DNA of 7,618 bases from Spirochaetales bacterium (GTDB taxonomy: Bacteria; Spirochaetota; Spirochaetia; JAGLYY01). Under the pieces are notes generated by a model. It was given only the letters and a program-made list of their open reading frames with translations. It did no database searches and was not told where the DNA came from. Position numbers and translations under genes: made by a program. Within the stretch, counting starts at the first letter, position 1. Each line of letters opens with the position of its first letter. Shown here in pieces: positions 1 to 6,489 of the stretch. The DNA is taken from NCBI GenBank assembly GCA_023131935.1, contig JAGLYY010000308.1, positions 1-7,618 on the forward strand. The letters run 5' to 3'.

Positions 1-1722
1 AAAGAGCACAACCTGGAGCTGTTTTGTTGAATTGAGATTAAACTCATGGCCGCAGAGTTCGTACACCTGCTCCTCGATCTCCTTAAGGTCCCGGGTAAGT
101 TCCTCCCCGTATCCGGTAAGGGTTTCAGGGATAATCCCGATCCCCGCAAGTTCCATCTCAGCAAGGATTTCGATGAGGGGCATCTCGATTTCCTGGAAAA
201 GCTTCTTAAGTCCCCGCTCTTCAAGCTGCGGCTTAAAGTGTTCGTACAACCGGAAAGTAATATCCGCGTCTTCAGCAGCATAATCAACCGCCTTTTCCAG
301 GGGGACCATATCAAAGGTATCCCCCTTTGGAACCACATCGTCGAAATGGATTGTCTCGTAATTCAGATAATGGCCGGCAAGACTGTCCATGGTGTAGGAT
401 TTCATCATTGTATCGAGGAGCCAGGCGGCAATCATCGTATCAAAGGTCATATTTGCCATCCTGATCCCCCAGCGTTTCATGACCTTATAATCAAACTTGA
501 TATTCTGACCAACCAGGGAAAGTTCCGGATCTTCGAGGACCAATCGTAACTTCTCTTTAAGAGTGTCCTCCGGAAGAGGATTCCCGTCAACAACCTTCCG
601 GGGGATGTAACAGCCCTCGTTGTTACCAACCGAGAGGGAAAACCCGACCGGCTCACAAACCATTACATCGAGGCCGTTCGTTTCGGTATCGAAGGCGTAA
701 ACCTTTGTCTCTTTCACTTTTTCTATCCAGCGGTCCAGGTCCTCTACGGTCTGGACCACTTCGTAGGTGCCCCGCTGTGCTTTTTCACCTGTTTGCGTGA
801 TTGAAGCGCCCCCCTCCCGGCCGCCTACAGCCTGGACAAGGCTCTTCATCCCCTCACGGAGAAAGAGAGAAGATGCCGCACTGAGGTCGACCTTCTCAGT
901 AGAGAGGTCTTCAAGGACCACATTTACAGGCACCGCTGTTTCGAGGGTGATGAGTTCTCTGGAGAGATAGGCAGATTCCTTCCCCTCTTCAAACTTTTTC
1001 CTGATCGTGGCGGACAGATCTTCCAGGTGGAGGTAAATCTCATCGAGAGTACCGTAATCTCCCAGGAGCTTTGCCGCTGTCTTTGGACCTATTCCCTTTA
1101 CACCGGGGATATTGTCCGCCTGGTCCCCCGTCATACTTAAGTAATCAAGAATCTGGTCTGCCCGGACCCCCCAGGTGGTAAAGACATCTTTTTTGCCAAG
1201 CTCAATAAATCCCCCTTTATCAGGTTTGAGGACCTTGATCTCCCCCCTTTCTTCAGGAAACAGCTCTCCCGCGCCCTGTTCTTCACCGTCATTTACAAGC
1301 TGGAGCAGGTCTTTATCGCTGGTAATCAGGCAGCATTTATCTCCCTGCTCCCTGCACTGAGCCGCGAGGGTCGCCATGATATCATCCGCTTCATACCTGT
1401 CGGCCTGGAGGAAAGGGATCCCCATAACCTGTAATATCTCTTTGATTACCGGGACCTGGGCGTGAAGGTCCTCGGGGGCTTTTTCCCTGTTCGCTTTATA
1501 CTCGGGATACCGTTCATGCCGGAAAGTAGGAACCGGAGAATCGAGAACAACGGCAAAATGAGTGGGACCATGCTCCTGAAAGAGAGAAATAATAGCTCGG
1601 AAGAAACCGAACACCGCCGAGGTATTTCGCCCGTCGGGGCTGAAGAGGGGGTTGTGCATAAAAGCGAAGTAGGACCGGTAAATCAATCCGTATCCATCAA
1701 GAAGGTAGAGGGTCTTTTTCAT
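1..1722 (-). CDS. polA: DNA polymerase I, N-terminal 574 residues (partial, runs off left edge)
   Basis: DNA polymerase I fills gaps and removes RNA primers during repair and Okazaki-fragment processing in the cytoplasm. The frame is open from an ATG at 1722 to base 1, giving 574 codons of a protein usually near 900 residues; the polymerase palm and fingers lie outside the window. Residues 1-230 form the 5'-3' exonuclease: D9 in LLDGYG, D61, TFR with R68, the EADD acidic cluster (E111, D113, D114), TSDKD (D136, D138), and GDQADNIPG (D200, D203) followed by the GIGPKT helix-hairpin-helix. Residues about 335-500 form the 3'-5' proofreading exonuclease, apparently active: Exo I DTE (D345, E347), Exo II NIKFD (N407, D411), Exo III YAAED (Y481, D485). 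The thumb begins near MELAGIGI and FNLNSTKQL. Compared with the Taq and E. coli enzymes as I recall them, residues about 146-161 look like an acidic insertion. The start overlaps the upstream stop as ATGA, and the Shine-Dalgarno is poor, suggesting translational coupling. Confidence 0.96.
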   Translation of the reverse strand, partial: MKKTLYLLDGYGLIYRSYFAFMHNPLFSPDGRNTSAVFGFFRAIISLFQEHGPTHFAVVLDSPVPTFRHERYPEYKANREKAPEDLHAQVPVIKEILQVMGIPFLQADRYEADDIMATLAAQCREQGDKCCLITSDKDLLQLVNDGEEQGAGELFPEERGEIKVLKPDKGGFIELGKKDVFTTWGVRADQILDYLSMTGDQADNIPGVKGIGPKTAAKLLGDYGTLDEIYLHLEDLSATIRKKFEEGKESAYLSRELITLETAVPVNVVLEDLSTEKVDLSAASSLFLREGMKSLVQAVGGREGGASITQTGEKAQRGTYEVVQTVEDLDRWIEKVKETKVYAFDTETNGLDVMVCEPVGFSLSVGNNEGCYIPRKVVDGNPLPEDTLKEKLRLVLEDPELSLVGQNIKFDYKVMKRWGIRMANMTFDTMIAAWLLDTMMKSYTMDSLAGHYLNYETIHFDDVVPKGDTFDMVPLEKAVDYAAEDADITFRLYEHFKPQLEERGLKKLFQEIEMPLIEILAEMELAGIGIIPETLTGYGEELTRDLKEIEEQVYELCGHEFNLNSTKQLQVVLF

Positions 1723-2153
1723 GTCCTTATATCTATCCGTTCCGGGCCCCCGGAGACGGCATAGACAGATCGCTTCGGGAGCCGTGTTTTTGCAAGCCTC
1801 TTCCCATATTGTTCAAGGATTTCCCGGGCCTTACCGCGGTTCAAATGATTCCGCTTCTGACAGGCAATCCGGAGCTCCTCGATGGAGGTGGAAATCCGGG
1901 ATACGGGATCTTCCATCCCAGGCTTACAAAGATAATACTCCCTTTTTAGAGGATCGATAACCTTTTTCAGGGCAAATATTTTTTTAAGAGATTCAGACGC
2001 GAGGAGATTATGTGTATAAAGGATATCGACATCTTCATCCTGGAGGTCCTTTGCCTCAAGTTCGAGGATTTGAAGATACCGTTTCAACTCTTCATATTGG
2101 AGGGAAAGATAACGGCTTAGTAGGATAAGAACAGGGGGATGAGCTTTTTTCAC
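1719..2153 (-). CDS. Small helical protein, candidate FlgN-type flagellar export chaperone
   Basis: This 144-residue soluble protein is not recognised with certainty. It is almost all predicted helix: about residues 8-68 (rich in L, E and K, coiled-coil-like) and 82-122, followed by a short tail. The tail region, with a helix containing RNHLNRG, then SVYAVSGGP and ERIDI, resembles the end of FlgN proteins, where a helix with conserved Asn is followed by a Tyr-Gly/Ser-Gly tail. FlgN binds hook-associated proteins FlgK and FlgL and delivers them to the flagellar export apparatus; that function is inferred from pattern and context, not proven. The GTG start at 2153 is chosen because GAGG lies 5 bases upstream. 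It follows fliS by 31 bases and its TGA overlaps the polA ATG. A FliT-like or lineage-specific flagellar protein is the main alternative. Confidence 0.55.
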   Translation of the reverse strand: MKKAHPPVLILLSRYLSLQYEELKRYLQILELEAKDLQDEDVDILYTHNLLASESLKKIFALKKVIDPLKREYYLCKPGMEDPVSRISTSIEELRIACQKRNHLNRGKAREILEQYGKRLAKTRLPKRSVYAVSGGPERIDIRT

Positions 2154-2158
2154 CTTAT

Positions 2159-2162
2159 CCTC
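2159..2162 (-). promoter_or_regulatory. Ribosome binding site for the FlgN-like gene
   Basis: GAGG on the minus strand is separated by 5 bases (ATAAG) from a GTG codon at 2153. No ATG is suitably placed, so this site decides the GTG start. Confidence 0.6.
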
Positions 2163-2184
2163 GTATCGGCGGAGGTTACCGGGA

Positions 2185-2613
2185 TTACCCGGCGATGTTT
2201 ACCCCCTGGTTAGGAGGGTTCTGCCGTTCTCCTCCCGATTTTCGTACCACCTGGATCCAGGTATCACGCAAATCGGCAATAAGCTTGCGAATCCCCACGA
2301 GAGGATCCAGCTTCTTCTTCATATTCGCATCGAGGATTTGCTTGTTAAAAAACATGTAGAGGCTGAAGAGATTGGAGGCAATATCGCCGCCTTTCTCAAA
2401 ATCCAGAGAAACCATCAGTTCAGTAATGAGATCCTGGGCTTTGAGGAGGGCTTTATTGACCCTGTCGAAATACTTCGGACCTTTCTCAAGATTTTCAATC
2501 GCCAGATCCAGCTGTTTGACGGTTTCGTCATAGAGCATAATTACAAGCTTACCCTGACTGGCGGTTTTTATCTTTGTTTCATGATACGCGTTAAGCTGAT
2601 TCCTGGTACTCAA
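2185..2613 (-). CDS. fliS: Flagellar secretion chaperone FliS
   Basis: FliS binds the C-terminal helix of newly made flagellin in the cytoplasm, prevents premature polymerisation and delivers it to the type III flagellar export gate. The 142 residues match the usual family length and all-helical layout. Family signatures seen are NAYHETKIKTASQGKL followed by VIMLYDE near the N-terminus (residues 8-30), the central block NKALLKAQDLITEL (53-66) with SLDFEKGGDIA (69-79), and NLFSLYMFFN plus the basic stretch ANMKKKLDPL (81-105). The C-terminus ends in GVNIAG, a tail type I recall from spirochaete and Thermotoga FliS proteins. The start codon is TTG at 2613, supported by a very strong Shine-Dalgarno; the nearby ATG is out of frame. 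The gene is first after a candidate sigma-28 promoter and is followed closely by another flagellar-type gene. Confidence 0.93.
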   Translation of the reverse strand: MSTRNQLNAYHETKIKTASQGKLVIMLYDETVKQLDLAIENLEKGPKYFDRVNKALLKAQDLITELMVSLDFEKGGDIASNLFSLYMFFNKQILDANMKKKLDPLVGIRKLIADLRDTWIQVVRKSGGERQNPPNQGVNIAG

Positions 2614-2618
2614 AGCAA

Positions 2619-2630
2619 CCTCCCCCTCCT
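2619..2630 (-). promoter_or_regulatory. Strong ribosome binding site of fliS
   Basis: The purine run AGGAGGGGGAGG ends 5 bases before the TTG codon at 2613. It supports TTG as the fliS start. An ATG overlapping the front of this run opens only a seven-codon frame in another phase. Confidence 0.7.
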
Positions 2631-2644
2631 CATATTCCTTTCAT

Positions 2645-2671
2645 TTATCGACGGATGAACGATTAAGCTTG
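2645..2671 (-). promoter_or_regulatory. Candidate sigma-28 (FliA) flagellar promoter for fliS
   Basis: The minus strand shows CAAGCTTA, an 11-base spacer, then GTCGATAA. The known sigma-28 consensus is TAAAGTTT-N11-GCCGATAA. The -10 element matches 7 of 8 bases and the spacer is exact; the -35 matches 4 of 8. Transcription would start near 2638, leaving a leader of about 25 bases that contains the fliS ribosome binding site. The site is in the gap between the deacetylase-like gene and fliS, exactly where a flagellar transcript would be expected to begin. It is inferred from pattern matching by eye only. Confidence 0.55.
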
Positions 2672-2688
2672 AGGCAAAAACCGCCACC

Positions 2689-4953
2689 CTATTTGGCCCG
2701 TTCTCTGAGTGTAGATACCGGTACAATATCATACCCCCGGGCAATAAGTCCATTGATTAGGACGTCCAGAGACTGAAAAAGATATTCATTTCTGCCGGTT
2801 TCCCCAATTCTGATGGGGATGATAGACCCCGGCTTCTTCAGATCGATGATCCGCTCAACAATCTCTGAGGCGGCAAGATAGATCCCCGAAGTCCCTTGTT
2901 TTGGCACGATCCAGTCAAGAGGATCCACATCCCGTCCTATATAAATGTAATTCATCTCCCTCGATGCTTCAATAATATCGCTACTTACGAAGTAGTAGGG
3001 TGCATGCCAGATCGCTGATAATTCCCGCCCGGTGACATTGAAAAAGTCATCTTCATTGCGGCCCAGTCCCCGTTTGATGAAATCTTTATCTATTCTGAAC
3101 CGGGAATCGGTCATATTGAAGTAAACATAAAAGAGGGAACCCACCTCATGCCCCGAATCGGCGATCTCCGTTACCGCTTCGGGATGGCGGTGGATGAAAT
3201 CACCATTGATAAAGAAGGTAGCCCGGATTCCATACTCCCGCAGGGTAGTGAGTATCTCAGTAAGCCCCTCTACCGAATCGATAGCATTGAAAACAAGGGC
3301 AACCTCCCGGCGCCGGATTCTGGAACCGTGGATAAAGTTGGTATCATCCACCACCTCATCCTCTTCCGGGAAGGGTTCATAACTTCGGGGCGGAAAACTG
3401 AAAAGCTGATCGGTGGAATAAACCTGGACATCCCGAACCATCACCATGTTCTGGTAAGAACCGGAACCAGCTTCTTCGAGGTAGACCCGCAGATCTTCGG
3501 TAGAGACAGCCCGGTCCCGGATATCGAAGGTTGACACTTCAGACCAGTTTCCCCGGTCAAATTTATAGGGGGTCCCTTCCTGGGAAACTAAAATTCCATA
3601 AGTAGCATCTTCCCAGCCAAAAAGTCCTGGTTGAGAGAGAGCGATAATTCGGGAGGAGCCATCAGAAATATTATGGAGCTCGGTACAGGTACTACCGGCA
3701 ATGATAAGCTCATTGCTGGTTCTCCAGAGGGCATGAATTGCCCCGGGGTGAGTCAGGGTCTTTTTGATAGTCCAGGATTCATACTTATTAATGATAACGC
3801 TATCGGACATCACCAGTGCAATCAGGTCCTCATTGGGAGAAAGAATGATCTCCTGTACCTCGGGGTTCTCTTTTTCGTCAAACACCAGGGTGGTACTCAA
3901 GGTCCTTAAATTGAGACGAAAGATCTCCGATTTCAGATCTCCCTTTTCAATATTACCGGTAAGTACGGTGATCAGGTCCTCCGTAGACCAAACCACACTC
4001 TTTATCCGGGAATTCCGGGGCAGGAACAGGTAGGGAAGAGACCTTGTCTCACCGGTAGTGAGAAAATCATCCCCCTCGAGATAATAGATGAAGAGGTTTC
4101 GCCCCCCCTTATTCAGGAGGATTTTTTTACCATCCGGCGAAATCCAGTAGCTGTCGAAATTTGGATCAAAAGAAAAGGGGATCTTCCCAACGACATCCCC
4201 CACCTGGAAAAGTTCAGCATAGAGGGCGCGGGTGAAGATCTCGGCACTTATTATCCGGTATACCAGTGAACCGTCAAGCAGATACAGGTCGTTCTGCTTC
4301 GACCAGTCCACATTCCTGATATTTCCCTTACCAAGGCTGCGGTATTCCTCGGAGATAATACGGGAATCCTTAAGCTGTTCCAGGGAGTAATAAAAAATCT
4401 CTCCCCCTTTGGCATAGATGAAAAACCGGGAGTCCGGGGACCATGAAACAGAAGGCCCTTTCAGGGATTGTTCAAGGTCTTCGGCAACAGTCACCTTCTT
4501 ACCTGTCTCAACATTATAAAGCAGAAGATTACCAAAGGCCACTGAGCTGTTTTCGCTATAGAGGATATAATTACCATCGGGGGAAGCTCCAACGAGATTC
4601 AGTTTACCCGTTTGTATGGGACCCCCATTCACAAAAGCAGGAAAATCGGGAAGGGGGGTTATATTCCCAAGGTCCCTATCGGACCGGAATACTCCGAAAC
4701 GGTTCTGGAACTGAAGAACTTCTATCTTATCGAGGTACAGTAATTCTTCCGGAAAGAAGGTCAACTGCTGGATATCTCCCTGCAGAAGATCTGCCTTGAA
4801 AAGGGTCCCGTACAAATCATATCCAGGCGCGTCAACGGAAGCCTGGAAGAGTAATTTATTCTCTGGTGAAAGATCCAGACCGGAAAATAGGACCTCCCCC
4901 TGAAGAGGAAGAACCACTAACGGAAAAAGCAGTACCCATAACCATCTATTCAT
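2689..4953 (-). CDS. Exported beta-propeller protein with degenerate polysaccharide deacetylase (NodB-like) domain
   Basis: Starting at the ATG at 4953 gives 754 residues beginning with a signal peptide: N-R-W, a hydrophobic core WVLLFPLVVLPL, then a probable cleavage near residue 19. No lipobox Cys is seen, so it is probably periplasmic or surface-facing. Residues about 25-520 contain TolB/WD40-like propeller repeats with SPDG-type turns near 27, 123, 170, 271 and 371, and related strands near 215, 321 and 409. Residues about 548-745 have the NodB fold (REVALVFNAI, GIRATFFINGDF, SGHEVGS, VDPLDW, KKPGSIIPI). NodB enzymes remove N- or O-acetyl groups from glycans, but here TFDDG is VFNAI, HTxxH is LFYVY, RPPY is HAPY and the final LH motif is IR. 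Catalysis is therefore doubtful; glycan binding or a structural role is possible. The frame stays open back to 5124, but the extra residues lack a signal sequence; a TTG at 4995 with GAGG 6 bases upstream is an alternative start. Confidence 0.85.
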   Translation of the reverse strand: MNRWLWVLLFPLVVLPLQGEVLFSGLDLSPENKLLFQASVDAPGYDLYGTLFKADLLQGDIQQLTFFPEELLYLDKIEVLQFQNRFGVFRSDRDLGNITPLPDFPAFVNGGPIQTGKLNLVGASPDGNYILYSENSSVAFGNLLLYNVETGKKVTVAEDLEQSLKGPSVSWSPDSRFFIYAKGGEIFYYSLEQLKDSRIISEEYRSLGKGNIRNVDWSKQNDLYLLDGSLVYRIISAEIFTRALYAELFQVGDVVGKIPFSFDPNFDSYWISPDGKKILLNKGGRNLFIYYLEGDDFLTTGETRSLPYLFLPRNSRIKSVVWSTEDLITVLTGNIEKGDLKSEIFRLNLRTLSTTLVFDEKENPEVQEIILSPNEDLIALVMSDSVIINKYESWTIKKTLTHPGAIHALWRTSNELIIAGSTCTELHNISDGSSRIIALSQPGLFGWEDATYGILVSQEGTPYKFDRGNWSEVSTFDIRDRAVSTEDLRVYLEEAGSGSYQNMVMVRDVQVYSTDQLFSFPPRSYEPFPEEDEVVDDTNFIHGSRIRRREVALVFNAIDSVEGLTEILTTLREYGIRATFFINGDFIHRHPEAVTEIADSGHEVGSLFYVYFNMTDSRFRIDKDFIKRGLGRNEDDFFNVTGRELSAIWHAPYYFVSSDIIEASREMNYIYIGRDVDPLDWIVPKQGTSGIYLAASEIVERIIDLKKPGSIIPIRIGETGRNEYLFQSLDVLINGLIARGYDIVPVSTLRERAK

Positions 4954-5130
4954 ATCTCTGTAATTTTCGGCAGTCCGGGGCCTGAAATTCAGCAAAAAGC
5001 ACCTCGCAGCCCCCTTTAATGGGGATTGGAATGGCAGATTGATCATCTCCTCTCTGAAAGGACAGGATATAACCTCTTCCATTCCCAAATAAGTATAGGT
5101 GGTTCTTGCGTTCCACCGCAACAAAAAAAA
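4954..5130. other. Leader region between phoH and the propeller/deacetylase gene
   Basis: This 177-base stretch is treated as noncoding because the downstream signal peptide begins at 4953. Read on the minus strand it holds T8 right after the phoH stop, a 16-base palindrome, a TATACT element, a GAGAGGAG run just before an ATG at 5046, a small CCCC-ATTAAA-GGGG stem near 5008-5025, and a GAGG followed by TTG at 4995. If the true start is one of the in-frame codons at 4995 or 5046, part of it is coding. No RNA gene is recognised. Confidence 0.5.
5092..5121 (-). promoter_or_regulatory. Candidate sigma-70-type promoter with overlapping palindrome
   Basis: On the minus strand TTGCGG, an 18-base spacer and TATACT precede the propeller/deacetylase gene. 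The -10 element matches 5 of 6 consensus bases and the -35 only 3. The palindrome TTGCG-N6-CGCAA (5106-5121) covers the -35 and part of the spacer, where a repressor operator could sit. The evidence is pattern matching only. Confidence 0.3.
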
Positions 5131-6432
5131 TTAAAGCAATTCTGCCGCCAGCTCCGCCAGAGTGCTGCGCTCAGATTTTACCAGGAGCATATGCCCGAAG
5201 ATGTCCTGACCCTTGAAAACCTCAACAAGATAGGTCAGACCGTTAGAGTTGGAATCCAGGTAGGGGCTGTCAATCTGGTATGGATCTCCCGAAAGGACAA
5301 CCTTGGTGCCCTCCCCTGCCCGGCTGACGATGGTTTTTATCTCATGAGGCGAGAGATTCTGGGCTTCATCGATGATGATAAACTGGTTAGGCAGGGAACG
5401 CCCCCGAATATAGGTTAAAGCCTCTATCTCTATCAATTTATTGTTGATAAGCGCATCGACACTTTTCATCTTTTCCCGGCGATAAACCGAAAGAATATAT
5501 TCGAGATTATCAAAAAGAGGCTGCATCCAATGGGAAAGTTTCTCGCTCTTTGCTCCTGGTAGATATCCAATATCTTTCCCCATGGGTACCACCGGCCGTG
5601 AAACAAGGACCCGGCTGAAACTATCTCCATCGAGAACCATCTTTAACCCCGCGGCGATAGAGAGAAGGGTCTTCCCGGTACCGGCTTTCCCAACGAGGGT
5701 TACCAGCTTGATAGAATCATCCAGAAGGAGATCAAAAGCCATCCGCTGTTCATCGTTCAGGGGAAAGATACCGCTCACCGCTTTTTCCAAATCCGGGACA
5801 TATTCGAGCATTCCGGTTCTGGGGTTAAACCTGCCCAGGGCCTTACCCTCACCATTCGCTTCCTGCATCATGATGAATTCGTTGGGATGAAGCCGGTCCG
5901 GCCACTGAATGGAACCTGTTGTGATAAGCTCCTCAATCCTCTCGGAGGTTGCGTCAGACGGCCTCCACCCGGCATAGAGGCTGTTAATATTTACCTTCTG
6001 TTTTTCGTAGTCAACAGCCCGAATTCCCAGGGCTTTGGCTTTAACTCTTGCGTTGATATCCTTGGAAACAAAAAAAACCTGCTTCCCCTCCTTCTGAAGG
6101 GTCAAGGCACACATGAGGATTTTGTTATCAACCTTATCCGGCTGCAGTTCCAGAGCAAAATCTGGAGAATAGTGGTGAACCACTCTGAGGATAGAACCAT
6201 TATCCAGTTTCACCCCCTGGCCCAAGTCCCCATGACTACTGACCTCCGCGAGCCAGCGAATGGCATGCCGTGCGTTTCTCCCCCGCTCATCACTGAAGGT
6301 TTTCAGCTTATCAAGCTCTTCTAAAACCCAAAGGGGAACAACCACCTCGTTATCCCGGAAGGAAAGGATTGCGTCAGCTTTATGAATCAAAACATTGGTA
6401 TCGATAACAAAGGTTTTTATCTCTTTTCCCAT
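5131..6432 (-). CDS. PIN-domain PhoH family ATPase (PhoH2 type)
   Basis: This 433-residue cytoplasmic protein fuses an N-terminal PIN nuclease domain to a C-terminal PhoH P-loop ATPase, the PhoH2 architecture associated with ATP-dependent RNA unwinding and cleavage. PIN residues 1-145 begin FVIDTNVLIH (D11) and continue with VLEELDKLK (E38/E39), VDNKIL (D102) and VSKDINAR (D125), so the acidic site looks complete. PhoH residues about 222-433 include the Walker A VGKAGTGKT (K254), SRPVVPMGKDIGYLPG (278-293), the Walker B FIIIDEAQN (D355, E356), SGDPYQID (sensor-like, 381-388) and SERS with a candidate arginine finger R422. The length is normal and no lesion is seen. The ATG start at 6432 has GAGGG 6 bases upstream. 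No small antitoxin-like gene is seen in the 57-base gap before it, so a PhoAT-type toxin-antitoxin pair is not supported. Confidence 0.93.
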   Translation of the reverse strand: MGKEIKTFVIDTNVLIHKADAILSFRDNEVVVPLWVLEELDKLKTFSDERGRNARHAIRWLAEVSSHGDLGQGVKLDNGSILRVVHHYSPDFALELQPDKVDNKILMCALTLQKEGKQVFFVSKDINARVKAKALGIRAVDYEKQKVNINSLYAGWRPSDATSERIEELITTGSIQWPDRLHPNEFIMMQEANGEGKALGRFNPRTGMLEYVPDLEKAVSGIFPLNDEQRMAFDLLLDDSIKLVTLVGKAGTGKTLLSIAAGLKMVLDGDSFSRVLVSRPVVPMGKDIGYLPGAKSEKLSHWMQPLFDNLEYILSVYRREKMKSVDALINNKLIEIEALTYIRGRSLPNQFIIIDEAQNLSPHEIKTIVSRAGEGTKVVLSGDPYQIDSPYLDSNSNGLTYLVEVFKGQDIFGHMLLVKSERSTLAELAAELL

Positions 6433-6438
6433 AGCACA

Positions 6439-6443
6439 CCCTC
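6439..6443 (-). promoter_or_regulatory. Ribosome binding site of the PIN-PhoH gene
   Basis: GAGGG is separated by 6 bases from the ATG at 6432, confirming that start. Confidence 0.6.
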
Positions 6444-6489
6444 TACCTAAAGTGTAAGGTAAATGCTGTAAAAAACAACAACTATAAGA

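Noticed and set aside
46..549. 167-codon plus-strand open frame
   Set aside because: It is fully antisense to the Pol I 3'-5' exonuclease and thumb coding sequence, and its translation resembles no family I know. The minus frame carries conserved motifs.
2179..2192. Perfect CCGGG-N4-CCCGG hairpin over the fliS stop codon
   Set aside because: The stem is only 5 base pairs and no T-tract follows on the minus strand, so it is not a convincing terminator; the next gene starts 31 bases later.
5123..5146. T8 tract right after the phoH stop as a possible intrinsic terminator
   Set aside because: The best hairpin ahead of it (GGCA-GAAT-TGCT) has about four pairs with one G-U, too weak for an intrinsic terminator.
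5887..6324. 145-codon plus-strand open frame
   Set aside because: It is antisense to the PIN domain and linker of the PhoH protein; no recognisable protein features and no ribosome binding site.
6433..6489. Small antitoxin gene paired with PIN-PhoH (PhoAT-type)
   Set aside because: The 57-base gap is too short for a separate gene and the upstream neighbour is an ACT-domain protein, not a PhoAT-like antitoxin.
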